DNA of 64,000 bases from Glycomyces buryatensis (lineage in GTDB: Bacteria; Actinomycetota; Actinomycetes; Mycobacteriales; Micromonosporaceae). A program made the translations under genes and the position numbers. The stretch is from assembly GCF_004912275.1 (NCBI RefSeq), contig NZ_STGY01000073.1, forward strand, positions 124,001 through 188,000, in the 5' to 3' direction. Every line of letters starts with the position of its first letter. The stretch's first letter is position 1. Below are positions 16,320-24,307 of this stretch, one piece after another. The notes under the pieces were generated by a model. It did not search any database. It was not told where the DNA came from and was given only the letters and a program-made list of their open reading frames with translations.

Positions 16320-16955
16320 TTGCGACTGGTACTGGTAGGCCCGCCCGGGGCCGGCAAGGGGACCCAGGCGGAGATCATCGCCGAACGACTCGGCGTCCCC
16401 AAGATCTCCACCGGTGACATCTTCCGCGCCAACGTCTCCGGCGGTACCTCGCTCGGCCTGGAGGCCAAGCGCTACATGGACGCCGGGGACCTGGTGCCCG
16501 ACGAGGTCACCAACCGGATGGTCGCCGACCGCCTGGAACAGGACGACGCGCTGGACGGGTTCCTGCTCGACGGCTACCCCCGCAACACCGAGCAGGCCGA
16601 GGTGCTCGACGGACTGCTCCTCGCGGCCGGCGTGAGCCTGGACGTGGCCCTGGAACTGACCGTGGATGACGACGAGGTGGTGCGTCGGCTGTCCGGACGC
16701 CGCGTCTCCAAGTCGACCGGCAAGGTCTACCACCTCGAATTCGACCCGCCCGAGGACCCCGAATCGGACGACCTGTACCAGCGTTCCGACGACCAGCCGG
16801 AGACCATCAAGAACCGGCTCAAGGTCTACGCCGAGCAGACCGCCCCGATCATCGGCTACTACGGGGCCCGGGACAAACTGGTCCAGATCGACGCGATCGG
16901 TGAGGTCGCCGAGGTGACCGCGCGGGCGCTGTCCGCCATCGGCGCCGACAAGTAA
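16320..16955 (+). CDS. adk: Adenylate kinase
   Basis: The product has 211 residues. The P-loop is GPPGAGKGT at residues 7-15, followed by the AMP-binding [10 protein letters not shown] and LDGYPRN segments and the LID arginines ([13 protein letters not shown]). The enzyme interconverts ATP + AMP and 2 ADP. The LID region lacks the four zinc-binding cysteines of some Gram-positive enzymes. The start is a TTG at 16320 with GGAAGGGAAGGAA upstream; the longer frame beginning at 15504 is a shadow of secY. Confidence 0.95.
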   Translation: MRLVLVGPPGAGKGTQAEIIAERLGVPKISTGDIFRANVSGGTSLGLEAKRYMDAGDLVPDEVTNRMVADRLEQDDALDGFLLDGYPRNTEQAEVLDGLLLAAGVSLDVALELTVDDDEVVRRLSGRRVSKSTGKVYHLEFDPPEDPESDDLYQRSDDQPETIKNRLKVYAEQTAPIIGYYGARDKLVQIDAIGEVAEVTARALSAIGADK

Positions 16956-16960
16956 CCGCC

Positions 16961-17797
16961 GTGTTCCGCCGTCGCCAGCAGATCCAGTACAAGACCCCTG
17001 CCCAGATCGTCAAGATGCGGGCCGCGGGCCTGGTCGTCGCCGAGGTCCATCGGGCCATGCGCGATGCGGCCCGGCCCGGGGTGTCGACGGCGGAACTCGA
17101 CCGAATCGCCGATGACGTGATCCGCTCAGCGGGTGCCGTGCCCTCCTTCAAGGGCTACGACATCGGATTCGGGCCCTACCCGGCGTCGATCTGCTCCTCG
17201 GTGAACGAGCAGATCGTCCACGCCATCCCCAGCGAGGACGCGGTCCTCGCCGAGGGCGACCTCTTGTCCGTGGACGTCGGCGCCATCGTCGACGGCTGGC
17301 ACGGCGACGCCGCCATCACCATCGAGATCGGTTCGGTGGACTCGAAGCTGACGGCGCTGCGCGAGGCCTGCGAGGCCTCGATGTGGGCCGGCATCCGGGC
17401 CGCCGCCACCGCGAAGCGCCTGGGCGGCATCTCGAACGCGATCGAGCGCTCGATCGAGGACAACTCCTCCTTCGGCATCGTGACCGGCTTCGGCGGGCAC
17501 GGCATCGGCACGGAGATGCACCAGGACCCGCACATCCTCAACTACGGCCGCCCCGGCGAGGGCCCGAAGCTGCGCACCGGCATGGCCCTGGCCATCGAGC
17601 CCATGATCACGCTGGGCTCGCCGGACACCGCCGAGCTCGAGGACGGCTGGACCATCGTCACAGACGACGGCTCCGCGGCCGCCCACACCGAGCACACCAT
17701 CGCGCTGTGCGAGGACGGCATCTGGGTGCTGACGGCGCCGGACGGCGGCGTCGAACACCTGGGTGAACTGGCCGCCAGCGCGGCTCGTGCCGAGTAA
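16961..17797 (+). CDS. map: Type I methionine aminopeptidase
   Basis: The product has 278 residues. All five metal ligands are visible: Asp105 (SVDVG), Asp116 (HGDAA), His180 (GGHGIG), Glu213 (AIEPM) and Glu244 (HTEHT). The enzyme removes the N-terminal Met from nascent proteins. The GTG start lies 5 bp after the adk stop, and no separate promoter is seen, so it is probably in the secY-adk-map transcript. Confidence 0.96.
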   Translation: MFRRRQQIQYKTPAQIVKMRAAGLVVAEVHRAMRDAARPGVSTAELDRIADDVIRSAGAVPSFKGYDIGFGPYPASICSSVNEQIVHAIPSEDAVLAEGDLLSVDVGAIVDGWHGDAAITIEIGSVDSKLTALREACEASMWAGIRAAATAKRLGGISNAIERSIEDNSSFGIVTGFGGHGIGTEMHQDPHILNYGRPGEGPKLRTGMALAIEPMITLGSPDTAELEDGWTIVTDDGSAAAHTEHTIALCEDGIWVLTAPDGGVEHLGELAASAARAE

Positions 17798-17808
17798 TCC
17801 TCCGGTGC

Positions 17809-17822
17809 CATAATTGCCGGTG
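17809..17822 (+). promoter_or_regulatory. -10 element for a leaderless gene
   Basis: CATAAT (17809-17814) ends 7 bases before the GTG at 17822, so transcription should begin at or next to the start codon. No ribosome site is present. Confidence 0.6.
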
Positions 17823-18283
17823 TGACGGAAGATCAAGGCAAGCTTCGAATCTCGAACGCCGATCGCGACCAGGCGATGGAGCGTTTGCAGCATGCGCTCG
17901 ACGAGGGCCGCATTGACTTGGGCGAATTCGACGAGCGCACCAAGTCCGCCCTTGAGGCGAAGACCAATGCCGAGCTGGACCTGATCTTCGAGGACCTCCC
18001 GCAGGACCGCGCCGCGGACCAGGCGGTCAATACGATCGAACTGACCCCCGAGGAGCGCGCCGAGCGCGAGGCGGCCGTGCAGGGCCGCGTCCACGGCCGC
18101 CGCGGCCTGCCCGCTTCAGTGCAGACCCTGATCTGGGTGGCGGTTCCCACGACCGCGATCTGGCTGATCTCCTCGGTATCCTCGGGCGAGGTCCAGAACT
18201 TCTGGCCCGCCTGGCCGATCGGCATCATGTTGGCGATCTTCCTGGCCCAATGGCTGACCAGCGGCCGGAATCGGGACCGCTGA
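17822..18283 (+). CDS. DUF1707 membrane protein (copy 1)
   Basis: The product has 153 residues. Residues 5-60 are a DUF1707 domain (LRISNADRDQAMERLQHAL, then EFDERTKSALEAKTNAELDLIFEDLP). Two hydrophobic helices follow at about 98-118 and 126-144, typical of the DUF1707 plus 2TM layout. Role unknown; in actinobacteria such proteins are common, membrane-anchored and often multicopy. It appears leaderless (CATAAT seven bases before GTG). Two further copies follow in the same direction. Confidence 0.9.
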   Translation: MTEDQGKLRISNADRDQAMERLQHALDEGRIDLGEFDERTKSALEAKTNAELDLIFEDLPQDRAADQAVNTIELTPEERAEREAAVQGRVHGRRGLPASVQTLIWVAVPTTAIWLISSVSSGEVQNFWPAWPIGIMLAIFLAQWLTSGRNRDR

Positions 18284-18342
18284 GAGGGCCGTTGACCGGC
18301 ATCGGAACCTGAGTGGTGCTCGCCGCAAGTGTCCAGTGATGA

Positions 18343-18355
18343 CATACTTATCGCG
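18343..18355 (+). promoter_or_regulatory. -10 element for a leaderless gene
   Basis: CATACT (18343-18348) lies 6 bases before the GTG at 18355, the same arrangement as for the first DUF1707 gene. Confidence 0.55.
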
Positions 18356-18837
18356 TGACCGAAGACCTGGGACGGTTTCGGATCTCGAACGCCGATCGAG
18401 ACGAAGCGGTAGCCCTCCTCCAGCGCGCCTTGGACGAAGGCCGCCTCGATCTGTCCGAATTCGACACCCGATCGCATCAGGTCTATGAGGCGAAGACCCA
18501 CGCGGAACTCGACCTGATCTTCGACGACCTGCCCCTCAGCCGTCCCGACTCCGGGACGATCGAGCCCGCGCGTCCCCGGGGCGCGAGCGATTCGTCTGAG
18601 CCGCAATCAAAACCGCAATCGAAGCCGGAACGGAAGCAGCGGCGGAAGGGGCATTTCGTCCCGCCGTCGCTGCACTGGCTCATCTGGGTCGGGACCATCG
18701 CGACCACCGCGTGGATCGTCTCGAATCTCAGCTCGGGTGACCCGGAGTGGGACAACTTCTGGCCGGCGTACCCCATGAGCGTGCTGGGGGCGATCACGAT
18801 CGCCTGGTGGCTGTGCGACCGCTTCACCCGTGATTGA
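18355..18837 (+). CDS. DUF1707 membrane protein (copy 2)
   Basis: The product has 160 residues. The DUF1707 domain (RFRISNADRDEAVALLQRAL, then EFDTRSHQVYEAKTHAELDLIF) is close to that of copy 1, so this is a recent paralogue. A basic Lys/Gln/Pro linker (about residues 78-103) precedes two membrane helices near 107-125 and 135-155. It has its own leaderless-type promoter. Function unknown. Confidence 0.9.
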   Translation: MTEDLGRFRISNADRDEAVALLQRALDEGRLDLSEFDTRSHQVYEAKTHAELDLIFDDLPLSRPDSGTIEPARPRGASDSSEPQSKPQSKPERKQRRKGHFVPPSLHWLIWVGTIATTAWIVSNLSSGDPEWDNFWPAYPMSVLGAITIAWWLCDRFTRD

Positions 18838-18868
18838 TTCCGATCCCCAACCCCCTATGAGGAGTTCC

Positions 18869-19333
18869 ATGTCCGCCCTGATACCCAACGGCGACCGCCA
18901 CATGCGGATCGGCGATGTCGAACGTACGGCGCTGTCCGAACTGCTGCGGACCTCCGTCGACCGCGGCTACCTGACGCTCGAGGAATACGAGAAGCGGGTC
19001 GGCAGGATCCTGGAGGCGAAGACCGCCGGCGACGTCGAGGACGTGCTGGGGGACCTGCCCGCGTATCAGGCGATTCTCGAGGCGGAACCGCTTGAGCCGC
19101 TGCGGACTCCGGACTGGGTGAAGTGGGTGTGGGTCGGGATCTCGATTCCGATCGGGATCAATCTGGGAGTCTGGGCGATCCTGCTGGCCACCATCGGATG
19201 GGTCTACTTCTGGCCGATGTGGGTCATGGTCCCGCTGCTGGTGGTGGCGGGGGCGCTGACGGTGGCGGAGCGCGCGATCATTCGCCCGGCGCTGGAAAAG
19301 AAGCGTCGGGAAAGCCGCCGCAGGCGCCGCTGA
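18869..19333 (+). CDS. DUF1707 membrane protein (copy 3)
   Basis: The product has 154 residues and is the most diverged of the three: MRIGDVERTALSELLRTSVD, then EEYEKRVGRILEAKTAGDVEDVLGDLP, followed by two hydrophobic helices (about residues 88-110 and 115-138) and an Arg-rich end. Unlike copies 1 and 2 it has a ribosome site (GAGGAG, 5 bases before ATG 18869), so it may be translated from the transcript of copy 2. The GTG at 18830 is a less likely start. Function unknown. Confidence 0.88.
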   Translation: MSALIPNGDRHMRIGDVERTALSELLRTSVDRGYLTLEEYEKRVGRILEAKTAGDVEDVLGDLPAYQAILEAEPLEPLRTPDWVKWVWVGISIPIGINLGVWAILLATIGWVYFWPMWVMVPLLVVAGALTVAERAIIRPALEKKRRESRRRRR

Positions 19334-19340
19334 CTGGCAC

Positions 19341-19365
19341 GAGCCCCGCGGTTTCCGCGGGGCTC
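19341..19365 (+). terminator. Hairpin after the DUF1707 cluster
   Basis: GAGCCCCGCGG and CCGCGGGGCTC pair around TTT, 5 bp after the last DUF1707 stop. A nearly identical stem recurs at 19451-19480. Confidence 0.7.
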
Positions 19366-19450
19366 AGTACGAACGGGATGAACGACGGGACGTCCTGCGC
19401 CCGGGACGCTCCGTGCGGCACGGCTCCTGGAACCCGGCCCGAGCGCACGA

Positions 19451-19480
19451 AAAAGCCCCGCGGAAACCGCGGGGCCTTTT
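19451..19480 (-). terminator. Bidirectional terminator for tRNA-His
   Basis: AAAAGCCCCGCGG and CCGCGGGGC-C-TTTT form a stem with A-run and T-run on both sides, five bases beyond the 3' end of tRNA-His on the minus strand. Confidence 0.8.
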
Positions 19481-19484
19481 GCCT

Positions 19485-19561
19485 TGGGGTGAACGACGGG
19501 ACTTGAACCCGCGACCTCCTAGACCACAACCAGGCGTTCTACCAGCTGAACTACGCCCACC
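19485..19561 (-). tRNA. hisT: tRNA-His (GTG anticodon)
   Basis: On the minus strand the acceptor stem GTGGGCG pairs with CGTTCAC (G-U pairs allowed), the D arm holds AGCTGGTAGAA, and the anticodon loop TTGTGGT gives GTG for histidine. The T arm is GCGGG-TTCAAGT-CCCGT and CCA is encoded. A G stands at position -1 opposite C73, the identity mark of tRNA-His. It follows orn in the same direction, as in mycobacteria. Confidence 0.95.
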
Positions 19562-19625
19562 AAGTTCGGCTTACAAGGAATCCCTGTAGCCGCGAACAAT
19601 CATAGCCAGAACCCGGCCCGATCTG

Positions 19626-20252
19626 TCAACCGGGTTCGGTGTTCGGGGTCTCAACGATGCTCAGGTCGGCGGCCGCCGACCTCGCCTCCTCGGTCGACGG
19701 ACCGGGGAGCGGCACGAAGACGGTGCGCCGGTAGTACTCGAGCTCTTTGATGCTCTCGTTGATGTCCGCCAACGCGCGGTGGGCGAGGCCCTTGGCCGGC
19801 TGGTTGTAGTAGACCCGCGGGTACCAGCGGCGGCTGAGCTCCTTGATCGAGGACACGTCGATCATGCGGTAGTGCAGGTGCTCGTCCAGGCGGGGCATGT
19901 ACTTGGCGATGAACGTCCGGTCGGTGGCGATCGAGTTGCCGCACAACGGGGCCGTGCGAGCCTCGGGCACGAACTGCTTGATGTACTCCAGGACCGCGTT
20001 CTCGGCCTCTTCCAAGGAGATCGTGGAGGCGCGAACCTCGTCGGTCAGGCCCGACTTGGCGTGCATGTCGGCCACGAATGCGCCCATATTGTCGAGTTCT
20101 ATTCCGTCGCAGGCGATCACGAGGTCCAAGCCCTCGTCCAGGGGAGTCAGGTCGGGCTCGGTGACCAGTACGGCGATCTCGATGAGGGCTTCGGTCTCCG
20201 GGTCGAGGCCGGTCATTTCGCAGTCGACCCACACTAGGCGTTCTTCGCTCAC
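19626..20252 (-). CDS. orn: Oligoribonuclease (DEDDh 3'-5' exonuclease)
   Basis: The product has 208 residues. Exo I is VDCEMTGLD with Asp10 and Glu12, Exo II contains [10 protein letters not shown], and Exo III is [11 protein letters not shown] with the catalytic His and Asp. The enzyme degrades 2-5 nt RNAs and, in actinomycetes, pGpG from c-di-GMP breakdown. The GTG at 20252 is chosen because TAGAGT (20260-20265 on the minus strand) ends 7 bases before it, a leaderless promoter; an ATG at 20282 would precede that promoter. tRNA-His lies 64 bp downstream. Confidence 0.95.
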   Translation of the reverse strand: MSEERLVWVDCEMTGLDPETEALIEIAVLVTEPDLTPLDEGLDLVIACDGIELDNMGAFVADMHAKSGLTDEVRASTISLEEAENAVLEYIKQFVPEARTAPLCGNSIATDRTFIAKYMPRLDEHLHYRMIDVSSIKELSRRWYPRVYYNQPAKGLAHRALADINESIKELEYYRRTVFVPLPGPSTEEARSAAADLSIVETPNTEPG

Positions 20253-20259
20253 GCGGCCC

Positions 20260-20265
20260 ACTCTA
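20260..20265 (-). promoter_or_regulatory. -10 element for leaderless orn
   Basis: Minus-strand TAGAGT is followed by 7 bases and then the GTG at 20252. Confidence 0.55.
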
Positions 20266-20282
20266 CGCGCAACGGGCCCCAA

Positions 20283-20782
20283 CGTGATCTTCGTCTGTGC
20301 TCATCCCGTTCCCAGCTCCTTGTCAGGGGTCGGGAGGATACTCATGGGCATAGGGATAGAACGCGTGATGCCGCTGATCCGACCACCGCTGGCCGGGAAG
20401 GGTGTTGCTTATCACGGATACGGTCCGCTATGGTGCAGACATCAGAGAGTCGTCACCTATGCGGCCCGGATCGCAGTGACAAGCACCGCATTGAGATTAT
20501 GTCTCAATAAATTCCAGGTAACAAGCGTGTACCCCTAGAGATTGAAGGTTTGCGATGAAGCAGACCGGGAAAAACCGTGACCAGGGCCGGAGCTCTCAGG
20601 CCTCACCTGAGGTGGAGTGATCCCCGTCTCAAGGGCATCATGAACGGTCCGAACCCCCGTCTTGGGAATAGGAACCGCGAACTGGGCCTTCTATGAGCAG
20701 GGCCAGGTTATCCGATCGGTACTCATCTCTCCCCTGAGGGATTGCCGGTTTTGTAACCGTGGTGTATCGAACACCAGGACGC
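20283..20782. other. Intergenic region upstream of the sigma factor gene
   Basis: About 500 bp without a convincing gene. It contains a perfect dyad ATTGAGA-N5-TCTCAAT at 20490-20508, a candidate operator, and a possible 21-codon ORF at 20554-20619 (MKQTGKNRDQGRSSQASPEV-E) with a weak ribosome site. A short hairpin overlaps the end of that ORF. Confidence 0.4.
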
Positions 20783-20809
20783 GGAATTCCACGCAACGAA
20801 GCGGTCGTT
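20783..20809 (+). promoter_or_regulatory. SigR/SigH-type ECF promoter of the sigma gene
   Basis: GGAAT (20783-20787) and GTT (20807-20809) are 19 bp apart, matching the GGAAT-N18/19-GTT consensus of thiol-oxidative-stress sigma factors SigR (Streptomyces) and SigH (Mycobacterium). Start of transcription would be near 20815, about 55 bases before the GTG. Confidence 0.6.
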
Positions 20810-20869
20810 GTAACGAGTACACCGTTTACGCGGTGTCGGGGGACGAGGAAGCTGGAGGAGACCTTGAGC

Positions 20870-21820
20870 GTGGAGACTAAGACAACACCCACCCTCACCA
20901 CCGAAGAGGTCGCTGAGGAGCGAGACCTTGTAGGCGTATACCTGCATGAGATCTCGAAAACACCGTTGCTGGACGCCGCCGCCGAGGTCGACTTGGCCAA
21001 AGCGGTCGAAGCCGGCTTGTTCGCCAAGCATCTGCTCAACGAGGACGACGCCTTCGACGGCGCGACCGAGAAAGAGCTGAAGCGCTTGGTGGAGGATGGC
21101 GCTCGCGCCAAGGAACAGTTCATCAAGGCCAACCTGCGCCTGGTCGTCTCGATCGCCCGACGCTACGTCCGCTCCGGCATGCCGATGCTGGACCTCATCC
21201 AGGAGGGCAACACGGGGCTCGTCCGCGCCGTCGAGAAATTCGACTACCAGCGCGGCTTCAAGTTCTCGACGTACGCCACCTGGTGGATCCGCCAGGCCAT
21301 CAGCCGGGCCATCGCCCAGCAGGAGCGCACCGTGCGCCTGCCGGTGCATCTGGTCGAGGACGTCAACCGCATGCGGAACGTGACCCGTCAGCTCACCCGT
21401 GAGCTCGGCGGCGACCCGGAACCGGATCAGGTCGCGAAGGCACTCGGCGTCACCGTCGAGCGCGTGAACGAACTCATCCGCTGGAGCCAGGACACGGTCT
21501 CGCTGGACACGCCGATCGGCGACGACGGCGACACCAGCCTCGGCGACCTGGTCGCCGATTCCGACGAGCCGAGTCCCGAGGACGTCGTGCTCGCCGGCAT
21601 GGAGCGGCAGCGCATCGAGATGATGCTCAACCACCTCGACGAGCGTTCGGCCGGGATCGTCAAGGCCCGCTACGGGCTCGAAGACGGCCGCGAGCACTCG
21701 CTCACCGAGGTCGCCCACCGCTTCCACCTGTCGCGCGAACGCATCCGGCAGCTGGAGATCCAGGCGCTGGCGCGGCTGAAGGAGCTGGCCAACGACCAGG
21801 TGATGGCGGAGGCCGCTTGA
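20870..21820 (+). CDS. Group 2 primary-like sigma factor (SigB/HrdD type)
   Basis: The product has 316 residues. Region 1.2 is [18 protein letters not shown], region 2 holds [30 protein letters not shown] and the melting/-10 segment [16 protein letters not shown], region 3 follows, and region 4.2 is [19 protein letters not shown]. It lacks the long N-terminal domain of housekeeping HrdB/SigA, so it is the SigB/HrdD class. GTG 20870 is chosen from GGAGGAG 9 bases upstream (TTG 20864 is an alternative). The SigR-type promoter upstream matches how sigB and hrdD are induced by oxidative stress in relatives. Confidence 0.9.
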   Translation: METKTTPTLTTEEVAEERDLVGVYLHEISKTPLLDAAAEVDLAKAVEAGLFAKHLLNEDDAFDGATEKELKRLVEDGARAKEQFIKANLRLVVSIARRYVRSGMPMLDLIQEGNTGLVRAVEKFDYQRGFKFSTYATWWIRQAISRAIAQQERTVRLPVHLVEDVNRMRNVTRQLTRELGGDPEPDQVAKALGVTVERVNELIRWSQDTVSLDTPIGDDGDTSLGDLVADSDEPSPEDVVLAGMERQRIEMMLNHLDERSAGIVKARYGLEDGREHSLTEVAHRFHLSRERIRQLEIQALARLKELANDQVMAEAA

Positions 21821-21868
21821 CTGCGGGAGAAGCGGCGCTTACCGCGACGAAGTAAACCTCTATTGAGA

Positions 21869-21912
21869 CATGACGAAAGGGCCGGGGCGAATGCCCCGGC
21901 CCTTTCGTCATG
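21869..21912. terminator. 20-bp perfect bidirectional terminator
   Basis: CATGACGAAAGGGCCGGGGC and its complement surround GAAT, between the converging sigma factor and NlpC/P60 genes. Confidence 0.85.
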
Positions 21913-21923
21913 CTCACCGATGG

Positions 21924-22940
21924 TCAGACGCGGCGGTAGCCGTCGATGCCCATCATGTCGATGTCGGAGATCTTCACGACGTCGCCCGAGGAGGGCGCGT
22001 GGAGGACCTGGCCGTCGCCGATGTAGATGCCCATGTGCGACTGGCCGTTGTAGAAGACCAGGTCACCAGGCTGGAGGTCGCCGCGGCCGATCGAGGACGT
22101 GGAGCCCCAGATCGAGTACGTCGAGTGGTCCAGCGAGATTCCCGAGACCGCGTAGGCGCCCATGACCAGGCCCGAGCAGTCCCAGGTGTCGGGGCCGGCG
22201 GCGCCGTAGACGTAGGACTCGCCGAGCTGGTCCTTGGCGAACTCGACCGCCGCGGTGGCGGCGTCGGAGCTGTAGGACGCGGTCGAGTCCGAGGACGACG
22301 ATGACGAGGAGCTGCTGGAGCTCTCCGACTCGGCCGCCTCGGCTTCGGCCTCAGCCTCAGCCTCAGCTTCGGCTTCGGCTTCGGCCTCAGCCTCGGCCTC
22401 GGCCGCGGCGGCCTCGTCGTAGGCGTCCTCGGCCTCGTCGATCTCTTCGTCCAGGCCGTCGACCTTGGCCTGGGTCTGGTCGATCTGCGCCGTGAGCTTC
22501 TCGGCCACGGTGGAGGCGTGAGCGGCCTCGTCGTACCGGTCCGACTGCTCCTGGGCGTAGTAGACCAGGGTCGAGACCTTGGCGTCGAGCTCGTCCTCGG
22601 CGGCCGCCACGGCCTCGGTGACCTGGCCGAGCTGGATGTCGGTCGCGCCGTAGTCGGCCGCGGCCGCGTCCACGACGGCCTGGGCGGCCGAGAGCCGCTG
22701 CCCCAGGTCGTCGAGCTGCGCGTCGGCGGCGTCCCGGTCGGATTCGAGCTCGTCGAGGTGGTCCTGGATCTCCGAGGAGGTGGCGTCGTCGTAGTCGATC
22801 TCGGCCGCGTGGGCCTCGGATCCGGCGAAGACGGTCACGGTGCCGACGGTCACCAAGGTGATCCCGGCGAATGCGGTGGTACGGCGCAAAATGGCGCTCG
22901 CGCGCGAAATATGGACGGTATCAGAGCAGGTCTGAGCCAC
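21924..22940 (-). CDS. Secreted NlpC/P60 peptidoglycan hydrolase
   Basis: The product has 338 residues. It has an N-terminal signal segment (hydrophobic 22-40, probable cleavage after SEAHA), a coiled coil (about 48-175), an unusual (Glu-Ala)n run of roughly 25 residues and an oligo-Ser linker, then the NlpC/P60 domain. The catalytic Cys is in DCSGLV (about 255), with His in QSHMGIYIG (about 302) and VLHAPSSG (about 314). It should cut peptide bonds in peptidoglycan (RipA-like layout). The GTG start at 22940 follows a c-di-AMP riboswitch, a known arrangement for cell-wall hydrolases in actinomycetes. Confidence 0.93.
   Translation of the reverse strand: MAQTCSDTVHISRASAILRRTTAFAGITLVTVGTVTVFAGSEAHAAEIDYDDATSSEIQDHLDELESDRDAADAQLDDLGQRLSAAQAVVDAAAADYGATDIQLGQVTEAVAAAEDELDAKVSTLVYYAQEQSDRYDEAAHASTVAEKLTAQIDQTQAKVDGLDEEIDEAEDAYDEAAAAEAEAEAEAEAEAEAEAEAEAEAAESESSSSSSSSSSSDSTASYSSDAATAAVEFAKDQLGESYVYGAAGPDTWDCSGLVMGAYAVSGISLDHSTYSIWGSTSSIGRGDLQPGDLVFYNGQSHMGIYIGDGQVLHAPSSGDVVKISDIDMMGIDGYRRV
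22330..22405 (-). repeat. Hexanucleotide repeat coding for Glu-Ala
   Basis: About twelve GCCTCA/GCCTCG/GCTTCG hexamers in a row encode the (EA)n linker of the hydrolase. Such arrays can change length by slippage without shifting the frame. Confidence 0.8.
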
Positions 22941-22949
22941 GAGTGGCCT

Positions 22950-23130
22950 TTCTTCCTCGTCCGCCTACCGGGTTAGCTGTCGGGTTCGGGCTGGGAAGAG
23001 CGCCCTACCCGCCGCGGCCCGAAGGCCCAGGCGGGATTCACCCCGTGCGTCGGATCTGGGGGGAGGCGTCTGACACGCCGACTCTTTCGAGTCTCCAAAG
23101 CGGTGGGTTCCCGGTCCGCGCTCAGGCGTG
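22950..23130 (-). ncRNA. ydaO/yuaA-type c-di-AMP riboswitch
   Basis: Read on the minus strand this region carries the sequence marks I know from actinobacterial ydaO elements: ACCGGGAACCCACCG near 23115-23100, GGGGTGAATCCCGCC near 23048-23034, a GC-rich stem, and the highly conserved AGCCCGAACCCGACAGCTAA and GGTAGGCGGACGAGGAAG (about 22995-22950) close to the start codon. ydaO RNAs bind cyclic di-AMP and usually switch expression off; in Streptomyces they control cell-wall hydrolases such as Rpf and NlpC proteins. Boundaries are approximate. Confidence 0.88.
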
Positions 23131-23377
23131 GACGAGTCATAGGGGTGGGCTCGTCCGGCGCCAAGGCGCGATTCGGCGGTCCGGCGGTAGGACCTCTGGG
23201 GGAGGCCCTGACGTCCCGACCGGAACAGCCGCCGACGCTAATCGAGACGGCTGTGGCTGACAAGAGTCGTGTGAATTGCTCCACAGCCCTGTAACGGACA
23301 GTGAGGACAGGCGGGGCGATAGGGCGGTTATCCAGGGGTTTTACTGTCCGAACGACCGATGGGGGTCGGGCGAACGG
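23131..23377. other. Promoter-side region of the riboswitch transcript
   Basis: No gene seen. The hydrolase transcript must start in here on the minus strand; minus-strand sequence around 23285-23240 (CAATTCACACGAC... upstream of the switch) is the least GC-rich part. No clear terminator is seen for the 23378 gene. Confidence 0.35.
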
Positions 23378-24232
23378 TCAGAAGCTCCGCAGCGAGGCCG
23401 GCGGCGGCGGGGACTGGAGCGCCGTCCCGTCCTTCGCCGGGGCCGCGCCCGCGACGTAGTCCGACAGCTCCGAACCGGCCACCACCCGGCACGGGAACGT
23501 CGCCTCCGCGCAGCGGCGGCGCAGCTCGGCCACCGGCAGCGCCACGTTCGCGCCGACGGCCACGACATTGCCGAAGCGCTTGCCCCGCAGGATCGCCGGC
23601 TCGGCCATGACCGCCCGGTGCTCCCACACCTCGCCCATCGCCGCCAGCGCCGGCTTCAGGAACCGCATCTGGCCGCCGTCGCACAGGTTCACCGCGTAGT
23701 GCCCGCCCGGGCGCAGCACCCGCGCGGCCTCGCGCAGGAACTCCACGGTCGTCACGTGCGCGGGCACGCGGGCCCCGGCGTAGACGTCGGTGATGATGAG
23801 GTCGTAGCAGTCGTCAGGGGCGGCCTCGACCGCTTCGCGCGCGTCGGTGTGGCGAATCTTCACCTTCACCCGGCGCGGCAGCGGCGCCTCGGCGCGCACC
23901 AGCGCCACCAGCTCCTCGTTCGTCTCCACGGCCTGCTGGTACGAGTTCGGCCGGGTGGCCGCGACGTACCGCGCCAGCGCCAGCGCCCCCGCACCCAGGT
24001 GCAGGACCCGCAGGGGCTTGCCCGGCGCGTCCACCGCGTCGATCAGATAGGCGATGCGCTGCATGTACTCGGCGTCGAGGTACGCCGGATCGTCGAGGTC
24101 GACGGTCGCCTGAATGACCTCGTCGGCGATCAGGTGCAGCAGGCTGGGGCGGTTGGGGTCGGCATCAAAGCGCAGTGAATTCAGCATGGCGAAGTCATTC
24201 TGGTTCGGGGAAGTGAGCGCAGCGAACGGCAT
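23378..24232 (-). CDS. Spermidine synthase-like methyltransferase-fold protein
   Basis: The product has 284 residues. The SpeE-like Rossmann core is visible: VLHLGAGALALARYVAATRP (motif I and helix), an acidic AVETNEELV, YDLIITDVYAGARVP, and ARVLRPGGHYAVNLCDG. The polyamine-synthase catalytic Asp/Tyr set is not obvious, so it may be one of the actinobacterial spermidine-synthase-like proteins of unknown reaction. The start is uncertain: ATG 24232 is the longest, ATG 24187 (MLNSLRF) is equally plausible. It lies downstream of and in line with the MerR gene. Confidence 0.75.
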   Translation of the reverse strand: MPFAALTSPNQNDFAMLNSLRFDADPNRPSLLHLIADEVIQATVDLDDPAYLDAEYMQRIAYLIDAVDAPGKPLRVLHLGAGALALARYVAATRPNSYQQAVETNEELVALVRAEAPLPRRVKVKIRHTDAREAVEAAPDDCYDLIITDVYAGARVPAHVTTVEFLREAARVLRPGGHYAVNLCDGGQMRFLKPALAAMGEVWEHRAVMAEPAILRGKRFGNVVAVGANVALPVAELRRRCAEATFPCRVVAGSELSDYVAGAAPAKDGTALQSPPPPASLRSF

Positions 24233-24307
24233 TGGCGCGGTGGGCGCGCAGCGCCCTCGATGTGGGTGGCGGTGGGCGACGGGTGGGCGCGTAAGGGTGT
24301 GGGCTCG

